DNA of 64,000 nt from Burkholderia anthina (GTDB taxonomy: Bacteria; Pseudomonadota; Gammaproteobacteria; Burkholderiales; Burkholderiaceae): assembly GCF_001547525.1 (NCBI RefSeq), contig NZ_CM003768.1, forward strand, positions 3,224,001 through 3,288,000, read 5' to 3'. Positions 29,962 to 41,120 of the stretch are shown piece by piece. The stretch's first letter is position 1. Each line of letters opens with the position of its first letter. The notes under the pieces were generated by a model that did no database searches, was not told the origin of the DNA, and worked only from the letters and a program-made list of their open reading frames with translations. A program made the translations under genes and the position numbers.

Positions 29962-30839
29962 ACAACGCCGTCTCCCCGCTGTTCGACGCCGTCCGCGCCC
30001 AATACGGGGCGGCATTCGACGAAGCGATCGCGCGCAACGTGGCCGACGCGATCGCCGAGGACGTCGGTGCCGGCGACCAGACCGGGCGGCTCGTGCCGGC
30101 CGGCGAGCGCCGCCGCGCGCGGATCATCGTGCGCGAGGAAGCCGTGCTGTGCGGCGTGCCGTGGTTCGAGGCCGTGATCGCGCGGATCGATCCGTCGATC
30201 GTCGTGCAATGGCGCTATCGCGAAGGCGACCGGATGATGCCCGATTCGGCCGTATGCGAACTCGAGGGGCCGGCGCGCGCGTTGCTGACGGCCGAGCGCA
30301 ACGGGCTGAATTTCCTGCAGCTGCTGTCGGGCGTCGCGACGGCGACACGCCGTTACGTCGATCGTGTCGAAGGTACGCGCGCGAAGATCCTCGATACGCG
30401 CAAGACGCTGCCGGGGCTGCGGCTCGCGCAGAAGTACGCGGTCCGGGTGGGCGGCGGCGAGAACCAGCGTCTCGCGCTGTACGACGGCATCCTGATCAAG
30501 GAGAACCACATCGCGGCGGCAGGCGGCGTCGGTGAAGCCCTCGATGCGGCGTTCGCGCTCGAATCGGGCGTGCCGGTGCAGATCGAAGTCGAGACGCTTG
30601 CGCAGCTCGATACGGCACTCGCGCATGGCGCGCAATCGGTGCTGCTCGACAACTTCACGCTGGACATGATGCGCGAAGCGGTACGCGTCGCGGCCGGCAA
30701 GGCCGTGCTCGAAGTGTCCGGCGGCGTCAATTTCGATACGGTGCGCACGTTCGCGGAGACGGGCGTCGATCGCATCTCGATCGGCGCGCTGACGAAGGAC
30801 GTGCGGGCGACGGACTATTCGATGCGGATCGTCGACTGA
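29958..30839 (+). CDS. nadC: Nicotinate-nucleotide diphosphorylase (carboxylating)
   Basis: 293-residue quinolinate phosphoribosyltransferase, converting quinolinate and PRPP to NaMN, CO2 and PPi. Typical motifs are [83 protein letters not shown] and [12 protein letters not shown]. The start overlaps the nadA stop (ATGA). The product acts directly after NadA, and NadB, the first enzyme, converges from the other side. Confidence 0.97.
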   Translation: MNNAVSPLFDAVRAQYGAAFDEAIARNVADAIAEDVGAGDQTGRLVPAGERRRARIIVREEAVLCGVPWFEAVIARIDPSIVVQWRYREGDRMMPDSAVCELEGPARALLTAERNGLNFLQLLSGVATATRRYVDRVEGTRAKILDTRKTLPGLRLAQKYAVRVGGGENQRLALYDGILIKENHIAAAGGVGEALDAAFALESGVPVQIEVETLAQLDTALAHGAQSVLLDNFTLDMMREAVRVAAGKAVLEVSGGVNFDTVRTFAETGVDRISIGALTKDVRATDYSMRIVD

Positions 30840-30860
30840 CCGATTCGCGTCCGATCGGAC

Positions 30861-30898
30861 AAAAAGGCCGTTGGCGCGCAAACGCCAACGGCCTTTTT
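30861..30898. terminator. Bidirectional terminator between nadC and nadB
   Basis: A perfect 16-bp stem including the A/T flanks (30861-30876 with 30883-30898) and a CGCAAA loop. It serves both convergent transcripts. Confidence 0.92.
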
Positions 30899-30934
30899 CT
30901 TGTGCGGGCGCAGCCGGGAAGGGCGGCGCGCCGC

Positions 30935-32521
30935 TTAGCGGCGCGAGCGCGGCGTGAGCACGCTCGGCAACGCCTTCGGCAGCGTATGCGGCCAGTCGCG
31001 GCTGTAGTGCAGCCCGCGGCTTTCGCGGCGCGAGTACGCGCTCTTCACGATCAGCGTTGCCACGTCGACGAGGTTGCGCAGTTCGAGCAGATCGCGCGTC
31101 ACGCGGAAGTTCGCGTAGTACTCGTGGATTTCGTCGCGCAGCAGCGACAGCCGGTGCTTCGCGCGTTCGAGACGCTTGTCCGTGCGCACGATGCCGACGT
31201 AGTTCCACATCAGGCGGCGCAGTTCGTCCCAGTTGTGCGCCACGACGACTTCCTCGTCCGCGTCCGACACGCGGCTTTCGTCCCAGGCGGGCAGCGCGGC
31301 CGGCGTGTCGGCGTCGAAGCCGGCGGCCTCGATCGCCCCGGCTGCCGTGCGGCCGATCACGAGACATTCGAGCAGCGAGTTGCTCGCGAGCCGGTTCGCG
31401 CCGTGCAGCCCCGTGTACGACGTTTCGCCGACCGCATACAGGCCGGCGAGATCGGTGCGGCCCGCGAGATCGGTGACGACGCCGCCGCACGTATAGTGCG
31501 CGGCCGGCACGACGGGGATCGGCTGTTTCGCGATGTCGATGCCGAATTCGAGGCAGCGCGCATGGATCGTCGGGAAGTGCTCGCGCAGGAATGCTTCCGG
31601 CTGATGGCTGATGTCGAGATACACGCAGTCGATCCCGCGCTTCTTGATCTCGAAGTCGATCGCGCGTGCGACGATGTCGCGCGGCGCGAGTTCGGCGCGT
31701 GGATCGTGCGAGGGCATGAAGCGCGTACCGTCGGGCAGCTTCAGCAGGCCGCCTTCGCCGCGCACGGCTTCCGAAATCAGGAAAGATTTCGCGTACGGAT
31801 GGAACAGGCAGGTGGGGTGGAACTGGATGAATTCCATGTTCGACACGCGGCAGCCGGCCCGCCATGCCATCGCGATGCCGTCGCCGGTCGCGGTATCGGG
31901 GTTCGTCGTGTACAGGTAGACCTTGCCCGCGCCGCCGGTGGCGAGCACCGTGTGCGGCGCCTCGATCGTGATCGTGCGGTCGTTGTCGACGTCGAGCGCA
32001 TACAGGCCGTGACAGCGGCGGCCGGGCAGCCCGAGCCGGTCCGACGTGATCAGGTCGATCGCGTGGTGGTTTTCGAGGAACGTGATGTTCGGATGCCGGC
32101 GCGCCCGCTCCGACAGTGTCGCGAGCACCGCATGGCCGGTCGCATCGGCTGCATGGATGATCCGGCGGTGGCTGTGACCGCCTTCGCGCGTCAGGTGAAA
32201 GCCGAGTTCGGCCGCGTCGTCCTTCGTGAACGGCACGCCTTGCGAGATCAGCCATTCGATCGCTTCGCGGCCGTGCTCGACGATGTAGCGCGTCGCGCCT
32301 TCGTCGCACAGGCCGCCACCGGCGACCAGCGTGTCGTCGACGTGGTTCTCGATGCTGTCCGCCGAGTCGAGGACCGCCGCGATGCCGCCCTGCGCGTTAT
32401 CGCTCGCCCCCTCCATCATCGAACGTTTCGCGATCAGCGCGACACGTCGCGTGCTGGCCAGATTGAGTGCGACCGACAGCCCTGCCAGGCCGCTGCCGAC
32501 GATCGCCACGTCGAATTTCAT
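30935..32521 (-). CDS. nadB: L-aspartate oxidase
   Basis: 528-residue flavoprotein oxidising L-aspartate to iminoaspartate, the first step of de novo NAD synthesis; the product is handed to NadA. The FAD-binding [15 protein letters not shown] is at residues 6-20. The active-site region [24 protein letters not shown] and HPTCL, plus [24 protein letters not shown], match the succinate dehydrogenase/aspartate oxidase family, and the absence of SDH partners supports NadB. It converges on nadA-nadC, sharing one terminator, so the pathway genes form two opposed units. Confidence 0.97.
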   Translation of the reverse strand: MKFDVAIVGSGLAGLSVALNLASTRRVALIAKRSMMEGASDNAQGGIAAVLDSADSIENHVDDTLVAGGGLCDEGATRYIVEHGREAIEWLISQGVPFTKDDAAELGFHLTREGGHSHRRIIHAADATGHAVLATLSERARRHPNITFLENHHAIDLITSDRLGLPGRRCHGLYALDVDNDRTITIEAPHTVLATGGAGKVYLYTTNPDTATGDGIAMAWRAGCRVSNMEFIQFHPTCLFHPYAKSFLISEAVRGEGGLLKLPDGTRFMPSHDPRAELAPRDIVARAIDFEIKKRGIDCVYLDISHQPEAFLREHFPTIHARCLEFGIDIAKQPIPVVPAAHYTCGGVVTDLAGRTDLAGLYAVGETSYTGLHGANRLASNSLLECLVIGRTAAGAIEAAGFDADTPAALPAWDESRVSDADEEVVVAHNWDELRRLMWNYVGIVRTDKRLERAKHRLSLLRDEIHEYYANFRVTRDLLELRNLVDVATLIVKSAYSRRESRGLHYSRDWPHTLPKALPSVLTPRSRR

Positions 32522-32625
32522 GCTGCATCTCCATCGTTACGCTTTTTGATCTTGCGTTCCGTCGGCTGTCGCCGCGGAAAGGGGAGAGCATACCGCGTCG
32601 GGGGCCCGCGCGTGCGCGCAAAACA

Positions 32626-32651
32626 AAAAGCCCCGCATGTGCGGGGCTTTT
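32626..32651 (-). terminator. Terminator of rpmB-rpmG
   Basis: AAAAGCCCCGC pairs with GCGGGGCTTTT around a four-base loop. On the minus strand it is followed by UGUUUUG. Confidence 0.88.
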
Positions 32652-32682
32652 CGGTCACCGTCAAGCTGGCAGAAACCGGAGA

Positions 32683-32850
32683 TTACTTGATCTTGGTTTC
32701 TTTGTATTCCACATGCTTGCGGACGACGGGATCGAACTTCTTGATCGCCATCTTTTCCGGCATGTTGCGCTTGTTCTTCGTGGTCGTGTAGAAGTGACCC
32801 GTACCAGCGGTCGACTCGAGCTTGATCTTGTCGCGGGCGCCTTTTGCCAT
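32683..32850 (-). CDS. rpmG: 50S ribosomal protein L33
   Basis: 55-residue ribosomal protein, [34 protein letters not shown] and so on, ending KETKIK. It lacks the CxxC pairs of the zinc-binding form, so it is the zinc-independent type. It lies 17 bases after rpmB, the standard rpmB-rpmG order, and ends at a strong terminator. Confidence 0.97.
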   Translation of the reverse strand: MAKGARDKIKLESTAGTGHFYTTTKNKRNMPEKMAIKKFDPVVRKHVEYKETKIK

Positions 32851-32867
32851 GATTGTGCTCCTTGGGC

Positions 32868-33101
32868 TTAGGCTTCGCCGCGTGCGCGCAGGTCAGCGAG
32901 CACGGAATCGATGCCGTTCTTGTCGATCAGGCGCAGGCCGGCGTTCGAGACGCGCAGACGCACCCAGCGGTTTTCGCTCTCCACCCAGAACCGGCGGTTT
33001 TGCAGGTTCGGCAGGAAGCGGCGCTTCGTCTTGTTGTTGGCGTGGGAAACGTTGTTGCCGCTCATCGGCGCTTTCCCAGTTACTTGGCATACGCGTGCCA
33101 T
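32868..33101 (-). CDS. rpmB: 50S ribosomal protein L28
   Basis: 77-residue large-subunit protein opening [33 protein letters not shown], with [19 protein letters not shown] following. Only one Cys (C5) is present, so it is the zinc-independent form. AGGAG precedes the ATG. It is the first gene of the rpmB-rpmG operon; its promoter should lie in the roughly 230 bases before radC. Confidence 0.97.
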
Positions 33102-33338
33102 GAGAGCACTCCTAATACGCTAAATTCGGGGTTCGATCGCCGGTGAAGGTTCCATCGCACCGCCACGTGATCCATGGCTGCACTCAGAACGCCGTAGCCC
33201 TTACAGACAAGGCCCTTCGATGGCTAGAACTGGTTGGAAAAAAGACAGACGGCGATTCTAGCAGAAAAAGTTCAGAAAAATCAAACCTAATTTCGCTTCG
33301 CCGTTGCGGCGCCCTGGGACGGGCCGCCGCGCCACAGT

Positions 33339-34112
33339 CTACAGCCAACCGGCCCGCGCGAACGAGAAAGTATCGCTGACGCCGACGACGACGTGATCGA
33401 GCAGCCGCACGTCGACGAGCTCGAGCGCGTCTTTCAGCACGCGCGTCAGGCGGCGGTCTTCCGCGCTCGGCTGCACCGCGCCCGACGGATGGTTGTGCGC
33501 GACGATCAGCGCCGCGGCGTTCTGTTGCATCGCGCGGCGCACGATCTCGCGCGGATAGACGGCCATCCGCGTGAGCGAGCCGCGCGCGAGTTCCTCCATG
33601 TCGATCATGCGGTTGCGGGCGTCCAGATAGACCGCGACGAATACTTCGTGCGGGAGCGTGCCGATCTTCATTCGCAGGCAATCCTCGACGGCGCCGGGCG
33701 AATCGATCTGCATGCCGTCCCGTGCCTTCTCCTCCAGCATGCGCCGGGCGATCTCGGTGACCGCGACCAGCCGCGCGGAGCGCGCGGGGCCGATGCCGGG
33801 GTGCGCCTCGAAATCGTCGGCGCCCGCTTCGAGCAATCCGCGCAGCGACTTGTACTGCTTGATCAGATCGCGGGCGATGACGAATACGTCGTGACCGGGC
33901 TTGCCGGTGCCGAGCAGCAGCGCGATCAGTTCGTCGTCGGTCAGCGCGGCCGGCCCGCGCTCCAGCAGCCGCTCGCGCGGCCGCTCCGGCCGCCAGTCGC
34001 CCGGGCGGCGCCTGCGCCGGTTGATCGGGATGACGCGGGCGGGCGGATCGGCCGGCGCATCGGCGGTGTCGCGGCATTCGGCCGACGGCAGGATGAGGCG
34101 GGGTGACAGCAT
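33339..34112 (-). CDS. radC: RadC-family protein (MPN/JAB domain)
   Basis: 257-residue protein. Residues 1-45 are a basic, proline-rich extension ([19 protein letters not shown]); then comes a helix-hairpin-helix-like segment ([26 protein letters not shown]) and a JAB/MPN metalloprotease-like domain with [15 protein letters not shown], whose His-His-Asp would bind zinc. Despite the name, the link of RadC to DNA repair is not secure; related proteins also occur on mobile elements. The true start could lie downstream of 34112, since no strong Shine-Dalgarno marks it. Confidence 0.9.
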   Translation of the reverse strand: MLSPRLILPSAECRDTADAPADPPARVIPINRRRRRPGDWRPERPRERLLERGPAALTDDELIALLLGTGKPGHDVFVIARDLIKQYKSLRGLLEAGADDFEAHPGIGPARSARLVAVTEIARRMLEEKARDGMQIDSPGAVEDCLRMKIGTLPHEVFVAVYLDARNRMIDMEELARGSLTRMAVYPREIVRRAMQQNAAALIVAHNHPSGAVQPSAEDRRLTRVLKDALELVDVRLLDHVVVGVSDTFSFARAGWL

Positions 34113-34247
34113 GGTCTGAACTCCATTGGCGGCGGGCGGCGTGCGCGACGTCGTCGCACTTTCCGCCTTGCACGCTCAGGTGACTTACAATATTGGCTTT
34201 GCGCCGGGCCATTCGGCCGTAGCGGGCGCCGACCGAACGAGTAATTC

Positions 34248-34703
34248 ATGAGCCTCATCGATCTATCCGAAGTGAAGCCCGGTTCCCACGTCACGTTGCA
34301 TTACCGGCTGGCACTGGCCGACGGCGCCGACATCGTCAACACCTTCTCGGACAAGCCGGCCACGCTGTTGCTGGGCGCGGGGCAACTGGCGCCGTCGCTG
34401 GAACAGATTCTGCTCGGGCTCAGGGTCGGCGACCACTCGACTTTTCAGCTAGCGCCCGATCAGGGGTTCGGCCCCCGCAATCCCGACATGCTTCAGCGCG
34501 TGACGCTGTCGACGCTGCGCGAGAACGGGATGGTCGGCGACGATTTCACGCCGGGCGAACTCATCGAGTTCAACGCACCGGATGGCGGCCGCTACGCGGG
34601 GGTGCTGAAGGAAGTCAGCGAGACCTCGGCGCTGTTCGACTTCAATCATCCGCTCGCGGGCCAGGCGCTCACGTTCGAAGTGAAAATCATCGGAATCCTG
34701 TAA
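34248..34703 (+). CDS. fkpB: FKBP-type peptidyl-prolyl isomerase, FkpB/SlpA type
   Basis: 151-residue cytoplasmic peptidyl-prolyl cis-trans isomerase. It has the split FKBP fold with an inserted chaperone flap: [56 protein letters not shown] and the closing [21 protein letters not shown]. There is no His-rich tail, which argues against SlyD. It lies two bases before ispH, the same order as fkpB-ispH in E. coli. Confidence 0.93.
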   Translation: MSLIDLSEVKPGSHVTLHYRLALADGADIVNTFSDKPATLLLGAGQLAPSLEQILLGLRVGDHSTFQLAPDQGFGPRNPDMLQRVTLSTLRENGMVGDDFTPGELIEFNAPDGGRYAGVLKEVSETSALFDFNHPLAGQALTFEVKIIGIL

Positions 34704-34705
34704 TC

Positions 34706-35686
34706 ATGAGTACCACCGATACGCTGTCCGCGCAGACCGTCGCCGCCGACGCCGAAATCCTGCTGGCCCAGCCGCGCGGTTTCTGCGCGGGCGTCGACCG
34801 CGCGATCGAGATCGTCGAGCGCGCCATCGCGATGCACGGTGCGCCGATCTACGTGCGTCACGAAATCGTCCACAACAAGTACGTGGTCGAGGATCTGAAG
34901 AAGAAGGGCGCGATCTTCGTCGAGGAGCTCGAGGAAGTGCCGGCCGGCAACACCGTGATCTTCAGTGCGCACGGCGTGTCGAAAGCCGTGCGCGACGAGG
35001 CAGACGTGCGCGGGTTGCGCATTTACGACGCAACCTGCCCGCTCGTCACGAAGGTGCACGTCGAAGTGGCGAAGATGCGCCAGGACGGCGTCGACATCGT
35101 CATGATCGGGCACAAGGGGCATCCCGAGGTCGAAGGCACGATGGGCCAGGTCGAGCGAGGCATGCACCTCGTCGAAAGCGTCGAGGACGTGCAGAAGCTC
35201 GAGCTCGCCGATCCCGAGCGCATCGCGCTCGTCACGCAGACGACGCTGTCCGTCGACGATGCGGCCGAGATCATCGGCGCGCTGAAGGCGAAGTATCCGA
35301 AGATCCGCGAGCCGAAGAAGCAGGACATCTGCTACGCGACGCAGAACCGGCAGGATGCGGTGAAGTTCATGGCGCCGCAGTGCGACGTCGTGATCGTGGT
35401 CGGTAGTCCGAACAGCTCGAACTCGAGCCGGCTGCGCGAAGTGGCCGAAAAGCGCGGGGTGGCCGCGTACATGGTCGATGCGCCGGATCAGATCGATCCG
35501 GCATGGGTTGCCGGCAAGCGCCGCATCGGCGTGACGGCCGGCGCGTCGGCGCCCGAGGTGCTCGCCCAGGCCGTGATCGCGCGGCTGCGCGAGCTCGGCG
35601 TGCGCAACGTCCGCGCACTCGAGGGCATCGAGGAAAACGTGTCGTTTCCGCTGCCGCGCGGGTTGAACCTGCCGCCCGCGGCCTGA
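34706..35686 (+). CDS. ispH: 4-hydroxy-3-methylbut-2-enyl diphosphate reductase
   Basis: 326-residue 4Fe-4S enzyme performing the last step of the MEP isoprenoid pathway, making IPP and DMAPP. The three cluster cysteines are C27 ([12 protein letters not shown]), C111 ([11 protein letters not shown]) and C209 ([12 protein letters not shown]). Substrate residues include HEIVHN, SAHGVS and [10 protein letters not shown]. It is coupled to fkpB and ends at a clear terminator. Confidence 0.97.
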   Translation: MSTTDTLSAQTVAADAEILLAQPRGFCAGVDRAIEIVERAIAMHGAPIYVRHEIVHNKYVVEDLKKKGAIFVEELEEVPAGNTVIFSAHGVSKAVRDEADVRGLRIYDATCPLVTKVHVEVAKMRQDGVDIVMIGHKGHPEVEGTMGQVERGMHLVESVEDVQKLELADPERIALVTQTTLSVDDAAEIIGALKAKYPKIREPKKQDICYATQNRQDAVKFMAPQCDVVIVVGSPNSSNSSRLREVAEKRGVAAYMVDAPDQIDPAWVAGKRRIGVTAGASAPEVLAQAVIARLRELGVRNVRALEGIEENVSFPLPRGLNLPPAA

Positions 35687-35715
35687 TTGCCGCATCGCAC
35701 CCTGCGGAATACCGA

Positions 35716-35741
35716 AGCGCGCCCGTCGGCGCGCTTTTTTT
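35716..35741 (+). terminator. Terminator of fkpB-ispH
   Basis: AGCGCGCC (35716-35723) and GGCGCGCT (35728-35735) around CGTC, followed by seven T residues. Confidence 0.9.
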
Positions 35742-35894
35742 GTGCCTGGAAATTCGCATCGCAACCGTTATTCCCAAGCATGGTGCAACCTGGTTGCTCC
35801 GGGCGCGCCCAATCGTGTCTCAAAATTGGTTGCAATGCAGGAAAACCCCATCGAATCAGGATTATTGGCGTCCTATAAATGGAGTTACAATGCG

Positions 35895-35931
35895 CCCGTT
35901 TTCAAGCCGGAATGGCTTTGAAACGGGTTTT
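35895..35931 (+). promoter_or_regulatory. Hairpin with U-tract in the leader of the liv region
   Basis: CCCGTTT and AAACGGG (7 bp), plus an inner AAGCC/GGCTT stem across a small internal loop, are followed by TTTTGG. It lies between a promoter-like stretch (TATAAA at 35874, TACAAT at 35886) and the first reading frame, so it could be an attenuator. Confidence 0.4.
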
Positions 35932-35954
35932 GGCAAGGCGCGGGAGACCATTCG

Positions 35955-36599
35955 ATGCATGTGAAGTTGGCTTACGCCGTGTCCGTCGCCGCACCGGTTG
36001 CAATGTTTGCCGGCTGCAGCAAAAAGAGCGACGGCGGGGCGGCCAGGGACGCTGCGGTGTACGCGGCACCGGCGGCCACCGGCGTGCGCGTCGCCGGAAC
36101 CGGACCTGCGGCGCCATCGGCGCGCCGTATCGCGCAACTGGGCAGGGACAAGGAAAACGGGGCACGTTTGACGATCGAGGAAATCAACACGCATGGCCTG
36201 GCGATCGGGCCGGCAGCGGGCATGCAGTTTGTAGCGCGGCAAGTGGCGGGCCCACGGATGGCGGACGATCGCGGCGTTGCCGGTAGCGTGCCGAAGCCAT
36301 TGTCTCCCCTTCAATTCGATTCGACGAAACAGCGCGCTGCCGCGACCGACCGTGTCGCGGCGCGCAGCCTGGTTCGTACGATGGATTCCGATGCAGTCCT
36401 GACGAAAGTCGGGCGCGGCTGTCGCAACGCCTTCCCCGGCGACGCGGCGCGGAATCCGATCCGTCCTGGCGCGATGCTTGCATGGCACTGGACGGGCCAA
36501 GGCACGGATGCCGGGAAACCGGATGACGGCCGTCTCGGCATGCTGCCCCACGACTTCAAGGAGGCCACGAACACCGTCCTCGATGTCGTGACGATTTAG
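35955..36599 (+). pseudogene. Eroded branched-chain amino acid binding-protein gene (LivJ/LivK-like remnant)
   Basis: A 214-codon open frame at the place where a liv operon normally carries its periplasmic binding-protein gene. The start resembles a lipoprotein signal (AVSVAAPVAMFAGCSKK). Residues 60-82, IAQLGRDKENGARLTIEEIN, match the opening of LivJ/LivK-type proteins, and the end, NTVLDVVTI, matches their usual last strand. The middle (about 90-195) shows no recognisable binding-protein fold, and the length is little over half of the usual ~380. This looks like a gene with internal deletions that happened to keep or regain frame. It may still be translated as a short lipoprotein. Confidence 0.55.
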
Positions 36600-36810
36600 C
36601 GACGGGACTCATGACGGCACCGGAACAGTGCGGTGCCGTTTTTGTATCCGCTCCGGCGGCAGGTCCGGCCGTACAGGCCGGGCGGCGCGCGCCGGGACGA
36701 TCCACCCTTACCGGTATCGACTAGTACCCGCAGTGCCGCCGAGAAGGCGCGATTCCTCGCTTACCCGCGGGGCGCAACGTCCTCCGGCAGCACGGGCCAA
36801 GGAGCTTTAA

Positions 36811-37761
36811 ATGGATATTTTCGTCCAGCAGGTTCTCAACGGGCTGGTGCTCGGCAGTGTGTACGCCATCATCGCGTTGGGATACACGATGGTGTACGGC
36901 ATTCTCGGCATCATCAACTTCGCGCACGGCGACGTGCTGATGATCGGCGCGATGGTCGCGCTGTCGGCGATCACCGTGCTGCAGAACCACTTTCCCGGAC
37001 TCGGCAACGTCGCGACGCTGACGATCGGCCTGGGCATCGCCGCGGTCGTCTGCGCGTTCGTCGGCTTCACGATCGAGCGCGTCGCGTACCGGCCGTTGCG
37101 CCGCGCGCCGCGCCTCGCCCCGCTGATCACCGCGATCGGCGTGTCGATCCTGCTGCAGACGGCCGCGATGATCATCTGGTCGCGCAACCCGCTGCCGTTC
37201 CCGCAATTGCTGCCGACCGACCCGATCAACGTGATCAAGGCCACCGACACGACGCCCGGCGCCGTGATCTCGGTCACCGAAATCGTGATCATCGCGGTGG
37301 CGTTCATCGTGATGGGCGGCCTGCTGCTGCTCGTGCACAAGACCAAGCTCGGCCGCGCGATGCGCGCGATCGCCGAAAGCCCGAATACGGCAAGCCTGAT
37401 GGGCGTGAACCCGAACTTCGTGATCTCCGCGACGTTCATGATCGGCTCCGCGCTCGCCGCGCTGGCCGGCGTGATGATCGCGTCCGAATACGGCAACGTG
37501 CACTTCTACATGGGCTTCATCCCCGGCATGAAGGCGTTTACGGCCGCGGTGCTCGGCGGGATCGGCAACCTCGGCGGCGCGATGGTCGGCGGCGTGCTGC
37601 TCGGCCTGATCGAGCAGCTCGGGGCCGGCTACATCGGCAACCTCACGGGCGGTGTATTCGGCAGCAACTACCAGGACGTGTTCGCCTTCGTCGTGCTGAT
37701 CATCGTGCTGGTGTTCCGTCCGTCGGGCCTGCTGGGCGAACGTGTCGCGGACCGCGCGTAA
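36811..37761 (+). CDS. livH: Branched-chain amino acid ABC transporter permease LivH
   Basis: 316-residue inner-membrane permease of a HAAT-family importer. It opens with QQVLNGLVLGSVYAIIALGYTMVYGILGIINFAHGD, the LivH hallmark. About eight membrane segments follow, including the permease loop AIAESPNTASLMGVNP. AGGAG lies seven bases before the ATG. First intact gene of livHMGF; its own binding-protein gene upstream appears eroded. Confidence 0.95.
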   Translation: MDIFVQQVLNGLVLGSVYAIIALGYTMVYGILGIINFAHGDVLMIGAMVALSAITVLQNHFPGLGNVATLTIGLGIAAVVCAFVGFTIERVAYRPLRRAPRLAPLITAIGVSILLQTAAMIIWSRNPLPFPQLLPTDPINVIKATDTTPGAVISVTEIVIIAVAFIVMGGLLLLVHKTKLGRAMRAIAESPNTASLMGVNPNFVISATFMIGSALAALAGVMIASEYGNVHFYMGFIPGMKAFTAAVLGGIGNLGGAMVGGVLLGLIEQLGAGYIGNLTGGVFGSNYQDVFAFVVLIIVLVFRPSGLLGERVADRA

Positions 37762-37780
37762 CGGAAGGGGAGCAAACAAC

Positions 37781-38950
37781 ATGACATCCATTCAACCGAT
37801 CGAATCGTCGACGTCGCTCGTCGAAGAGCGCAACACCGCCAAGACCGTCGTCATCGGCCTGCTCACTGCCGTCCTCGTGATCGCCGCGCCGATCGTGATC
37901 GGCTCGGCCGGCGGCAACTACTGGGTCCGCGTGCTCGACTTCGCAATGCTGTACGTGATGCTCGCGCTGGGCCTGAACGTGGTGGTGGGCTTCGCCGGCC
38001 TGCTCGACCTCGGCTACATCGCGTTCTACGCGGTGGGCGCCTATACGGCCGCGCTGCTGAGCTCGCCGCACCTGACCTCGCAGTTCGAGTGGATCGCGGC
38101 GCTCGCGCCGAACGGGCTGCACGTGCCGTTCCTGATCATCGTGCCGATCGCGATGGCGCTCGCGGCGACCTTCGGGATCCTGCTCGGTGCGCCGACGCTG
38201 CGCCTGCGCGGCGACTACCTGGCGATCGTCACGCTCGGCTTCGGTGAAATCGTCCGGATCTTCATGAACAACCTCGACCGTCCGGTGAACATCACCAACG
38301 GCCCGAAGGGGATCACGGGCATCGATCCGGTGCACGTCGGCGGCTTCAACCTGTCGCAGACGCACTCGCTGTTCGGCTTCCAGCTGCCGTCGGTGTACAT
38401 GTACTACTACCTGTTCGTGCTCTGCTCGCTGCTGGTGATCTGGGTGTGTACGCGTCTGCAGCACTCGCGCATCGGCCGCGCGTGGGCCGCGATCCGCGAA
38501 GACGAGATCGCCGCGAAGGCGATGGGCATCAACACCCGTAACGTGAAGCTGCTCGCGTTCGCGATGGGCGCGTCGTTCGGCGGCCTGTCGGGCTCGATGT
38601 TCGGCGCGTTCCAGGGCTTCGTGTCGCCCGAATCGTTCACGTTCTGGGAATCGATCGTCGTGCTCGCCTGCGTGGTGCTAGGCGGCATGGGCCACATCCC
38701 GGGCGTGATCCTGGGTGCGGTGTTGCTCGCGATTTTCCCGGAATTCCTGCGCTCGACGATGAGCCCGCTGCAGCATGCGCTGTTCGGTCATGACATCGTC
38801 GATACGGAAGTGATCCGTCAGGCGCTGTACGGCCTCGCGATGGTCATCATCATGCTGTACCGCTCGGAAGGCCTGTGGCCCGCGCCGAAGCATGAGGACA
38901 AGATCGCGAAACTGGCGAAGCGCAACAGCAAGAAGCCGGTGCGCGCTTAA
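37781..38950 (+). CDS. livM: Branched-chain amino acid ABC transporter permease LivM
   Basis: 389-residue second permease. Family segments include MLALGLNVVVGFAGLLDLGYIAFYAVGAYTAALL, TLRLRGDYLAIVTLGFGEIVRI, the ABC-coupling EDEIAAKAMGINTRNVKL and GGMGHIPGVILGAVLL. About ten membrane segments are present. The ATG at 37781 has GGGGAG nine bases upstream, so 13 in-frame codons before it are excluded. It follows livH by 19 bases. Confidence 0.95.
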   Translation: MTSIQPIESSTSLVEERNTAKTVVIGLLTAVLVIAAPIVIGSAGGNYWVRVLDFAMLYVMLALGLNVVVGFAGLLDLGYIAFYAVGAYTAALLSSPHLTSQFEWIAALAPNGLHVPFLIIVPIAMALAATFGILLGAPTLRLRGDYLAIVTLGFGEIVRIFMNNLDRPVNITNGPKGITGIDPVHVGGFNLSQTHSLFGFQLPSVYMYYYLFVLCSLLVIWVCTRLQHSRIGRAWAAIREDEIAAKAMGINTRNVKLLAFAMGASFGGLSGSMFGAFQGFVSPESFTFWESIVVLACVVLGGMGHIPGVILGAVLLAIFPEFLRSTMSPLQHALFGHDIVDTEVIRQALYGLAMVIIMLYRSEGLWPAPKHEDKIAKLAKRNSKKPVRA

Positions 38951-38973
38951 CCTACGGACAAGGGGATAACCAC

Positions 38974-39749
38974 ATGAGCGACAAGCAAATCCGACTGTCC
39001 GTCTCGGGCGTGAACAAGCGCTTCGGCGGGCTGCAGGCGCTGTCCGACGTCGGCCTGCAGATCAAGGAAGGCGAGATCTACGGGCTGATCGGCCCGAACG
39101 GCGCCGGCAAGACCACGTTCTTCAACGTGATCACGGGCCTCTACACGCCGGACTCCGGCGACTTCAAGCTGGACGGCCAGAACTACACGCCGACGGCCGT
39201 GCACCAGGTGGCCAAGGCCGGCATCGCGCGCACGTTCCAGAACATCCGCCTGTTCGGCGGGATGACGGCGCTCGAGAACGTGATGGTGGGCCGCCACGTG
39301 CGCACCAAGCACGGGCTGCTCGGCGCGGTGTTCCAGACGCCGGCCGAACGCCAGGAAGAGCGCGAGATCAAGGAACGCGCGATCGAGCTGCTCGACTACG
39401 TCGGCGTGCTGCAGTACGCCGACTACACGTCGCGCAACCTGTCGTACGGTCACCAGCGCCGTCTGGAAATCGCCCGTGCACTGGCCACCGACCCGAAGCT
39501 GCTCGCGCTCGACGAGCCGGCAGCCGGGATGAACGCGACCGAGAAGGTCGAACTCACGCGCCTGCTCGACAAGATCCGCTCGGACGGCCGCACGATTCTG
39601 CTGATCGAGCACGACGTGAAGCTCGTGATGGGGCTGTGTAACCGGATGACGGTGCTCGATTACGGCAAGGTGATCGCCGAGGGTCTGCCGCAGGACGTGC
39701 AGAAGAATCCGAAGGTGATTGAGGCATATCTCGGCGCAGGGGTGCACTG

Positions 39750-39750
<1 letters not shown>
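38974..39750 (+). CDS. livG: Branched-chain amino acid ABC transporter ATPase LivG
   Basis: 258-residue cytoplasmic ATPase energising LivHM. Walker A GPNGAGKT, signature LSYGHQRRLEIARAL, Walker B LLALDEPAAGMN and the H-loop LLIEHDVKLVM are all present; the LivG-specific ARTFQNIRLFGGMTALENVMVG is also clear. Its last base overlaps the livF start codon. Confidence 0.96.
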
Positions 39751-40466
<716 letters not shown>

Positions 40467-40520
40467 GCGATCGAATGAACGGGGCCCGGCCGCGCATGGC
40501 GCAGCCGGGCTGTCGAAAAG

Positions 40521-40551
40521 CCGTCACGGGAAACCGTGGCGGTTTTTTTTT
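40521..40551 (+). terminator. Terminator of livHMGF
   Basis: CCGTCACGG pairs with CCGTGGCGG (one U-G pair) around GAAA, followed by nine T residues. Confidence 0.9.
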
Positions 40552-40651
40552 CGTGTGGCGGGATTCCGATCGTGCCGACCGACGCGCTCGGCGATCCGCT
40601 GCCGGACGCGGGGCCATCGCGCGCCGAATCGCGCCGCGGCCGGCGGCGGTC

Positions 40652-41107
40652 TTACGCGGCCGGCAGCGTCTTGCCGAACGAGATGCGCTCCTCGACGCGA
40701 TAGCCGAGCGCCGCGTAGAAGCGGCATGCGTCGTCGTTGCCGGGCAGCACCTGCAGGTTGATCTTCAGGCAGCCGCGCGCGGCGAGCGCGCGTTCCGCAT
40801 GCGCGATCAGCGCGCGGCCGACGCCGAGCCGGCGCGCGTCGTTCGCGACGCCGAACGAGTAGAGCCAGCCGCGATGTCCGTCGAAACCGGCCATCAGCGT
40901 GCCGACGACGCGCGCCCCGCATGTCGCGACGAAGAACAGTTCCGGCTGCGTCGCGAGTTTCAGCTCGATCGATCGCAGCGGATCGCGGTGCGGCGGCGCA
41001 CCGGCTTCGTCGTAATGCGGGAACGCGTCGCGCCATACCGCGAGCACGGCATCGGTGTCGGCGCGTTCGAACGGGCGGATAGCGACAGCATCGGCGGCGG
41101 CATCCAT
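40652..41107 (-). CDS. GNAT-family N-acetyltransferase
   Basis: 151-residue acetyl-CoA-dependent acetyltransferase of the YpeA/RimI-like group. Motif A is FGVANDARRLGVGRALIAHAE (acetyl-CoA pyrophosphate loop RRLGVGRA), followed by CLKINLQVLPGNDDACRFYAALGYRVEE, the usual motif B. The substrate is unknown. It starts 13 bases after the stop of the aminotransferase gene upstream, so the two may be co-transcribed, which hints at a small-molecule amine substrate. Confidence 0.85.
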   Translation of the reverse strand: MDAAADAVAIRPFERADTDAVLAVWRDAFPHYDEAGAPPHRDPLRSIELKLATQPELFFVATCGARVVGTLMAGFDGHRGWLYSFGVANDARRLGVGRALIAHAERALAARGCLKINLQVLPGNDDACRFYAALGYRVEERISFGKTLPAA

Positions 41108-41120
41108 CGCGGCGGTCTCC

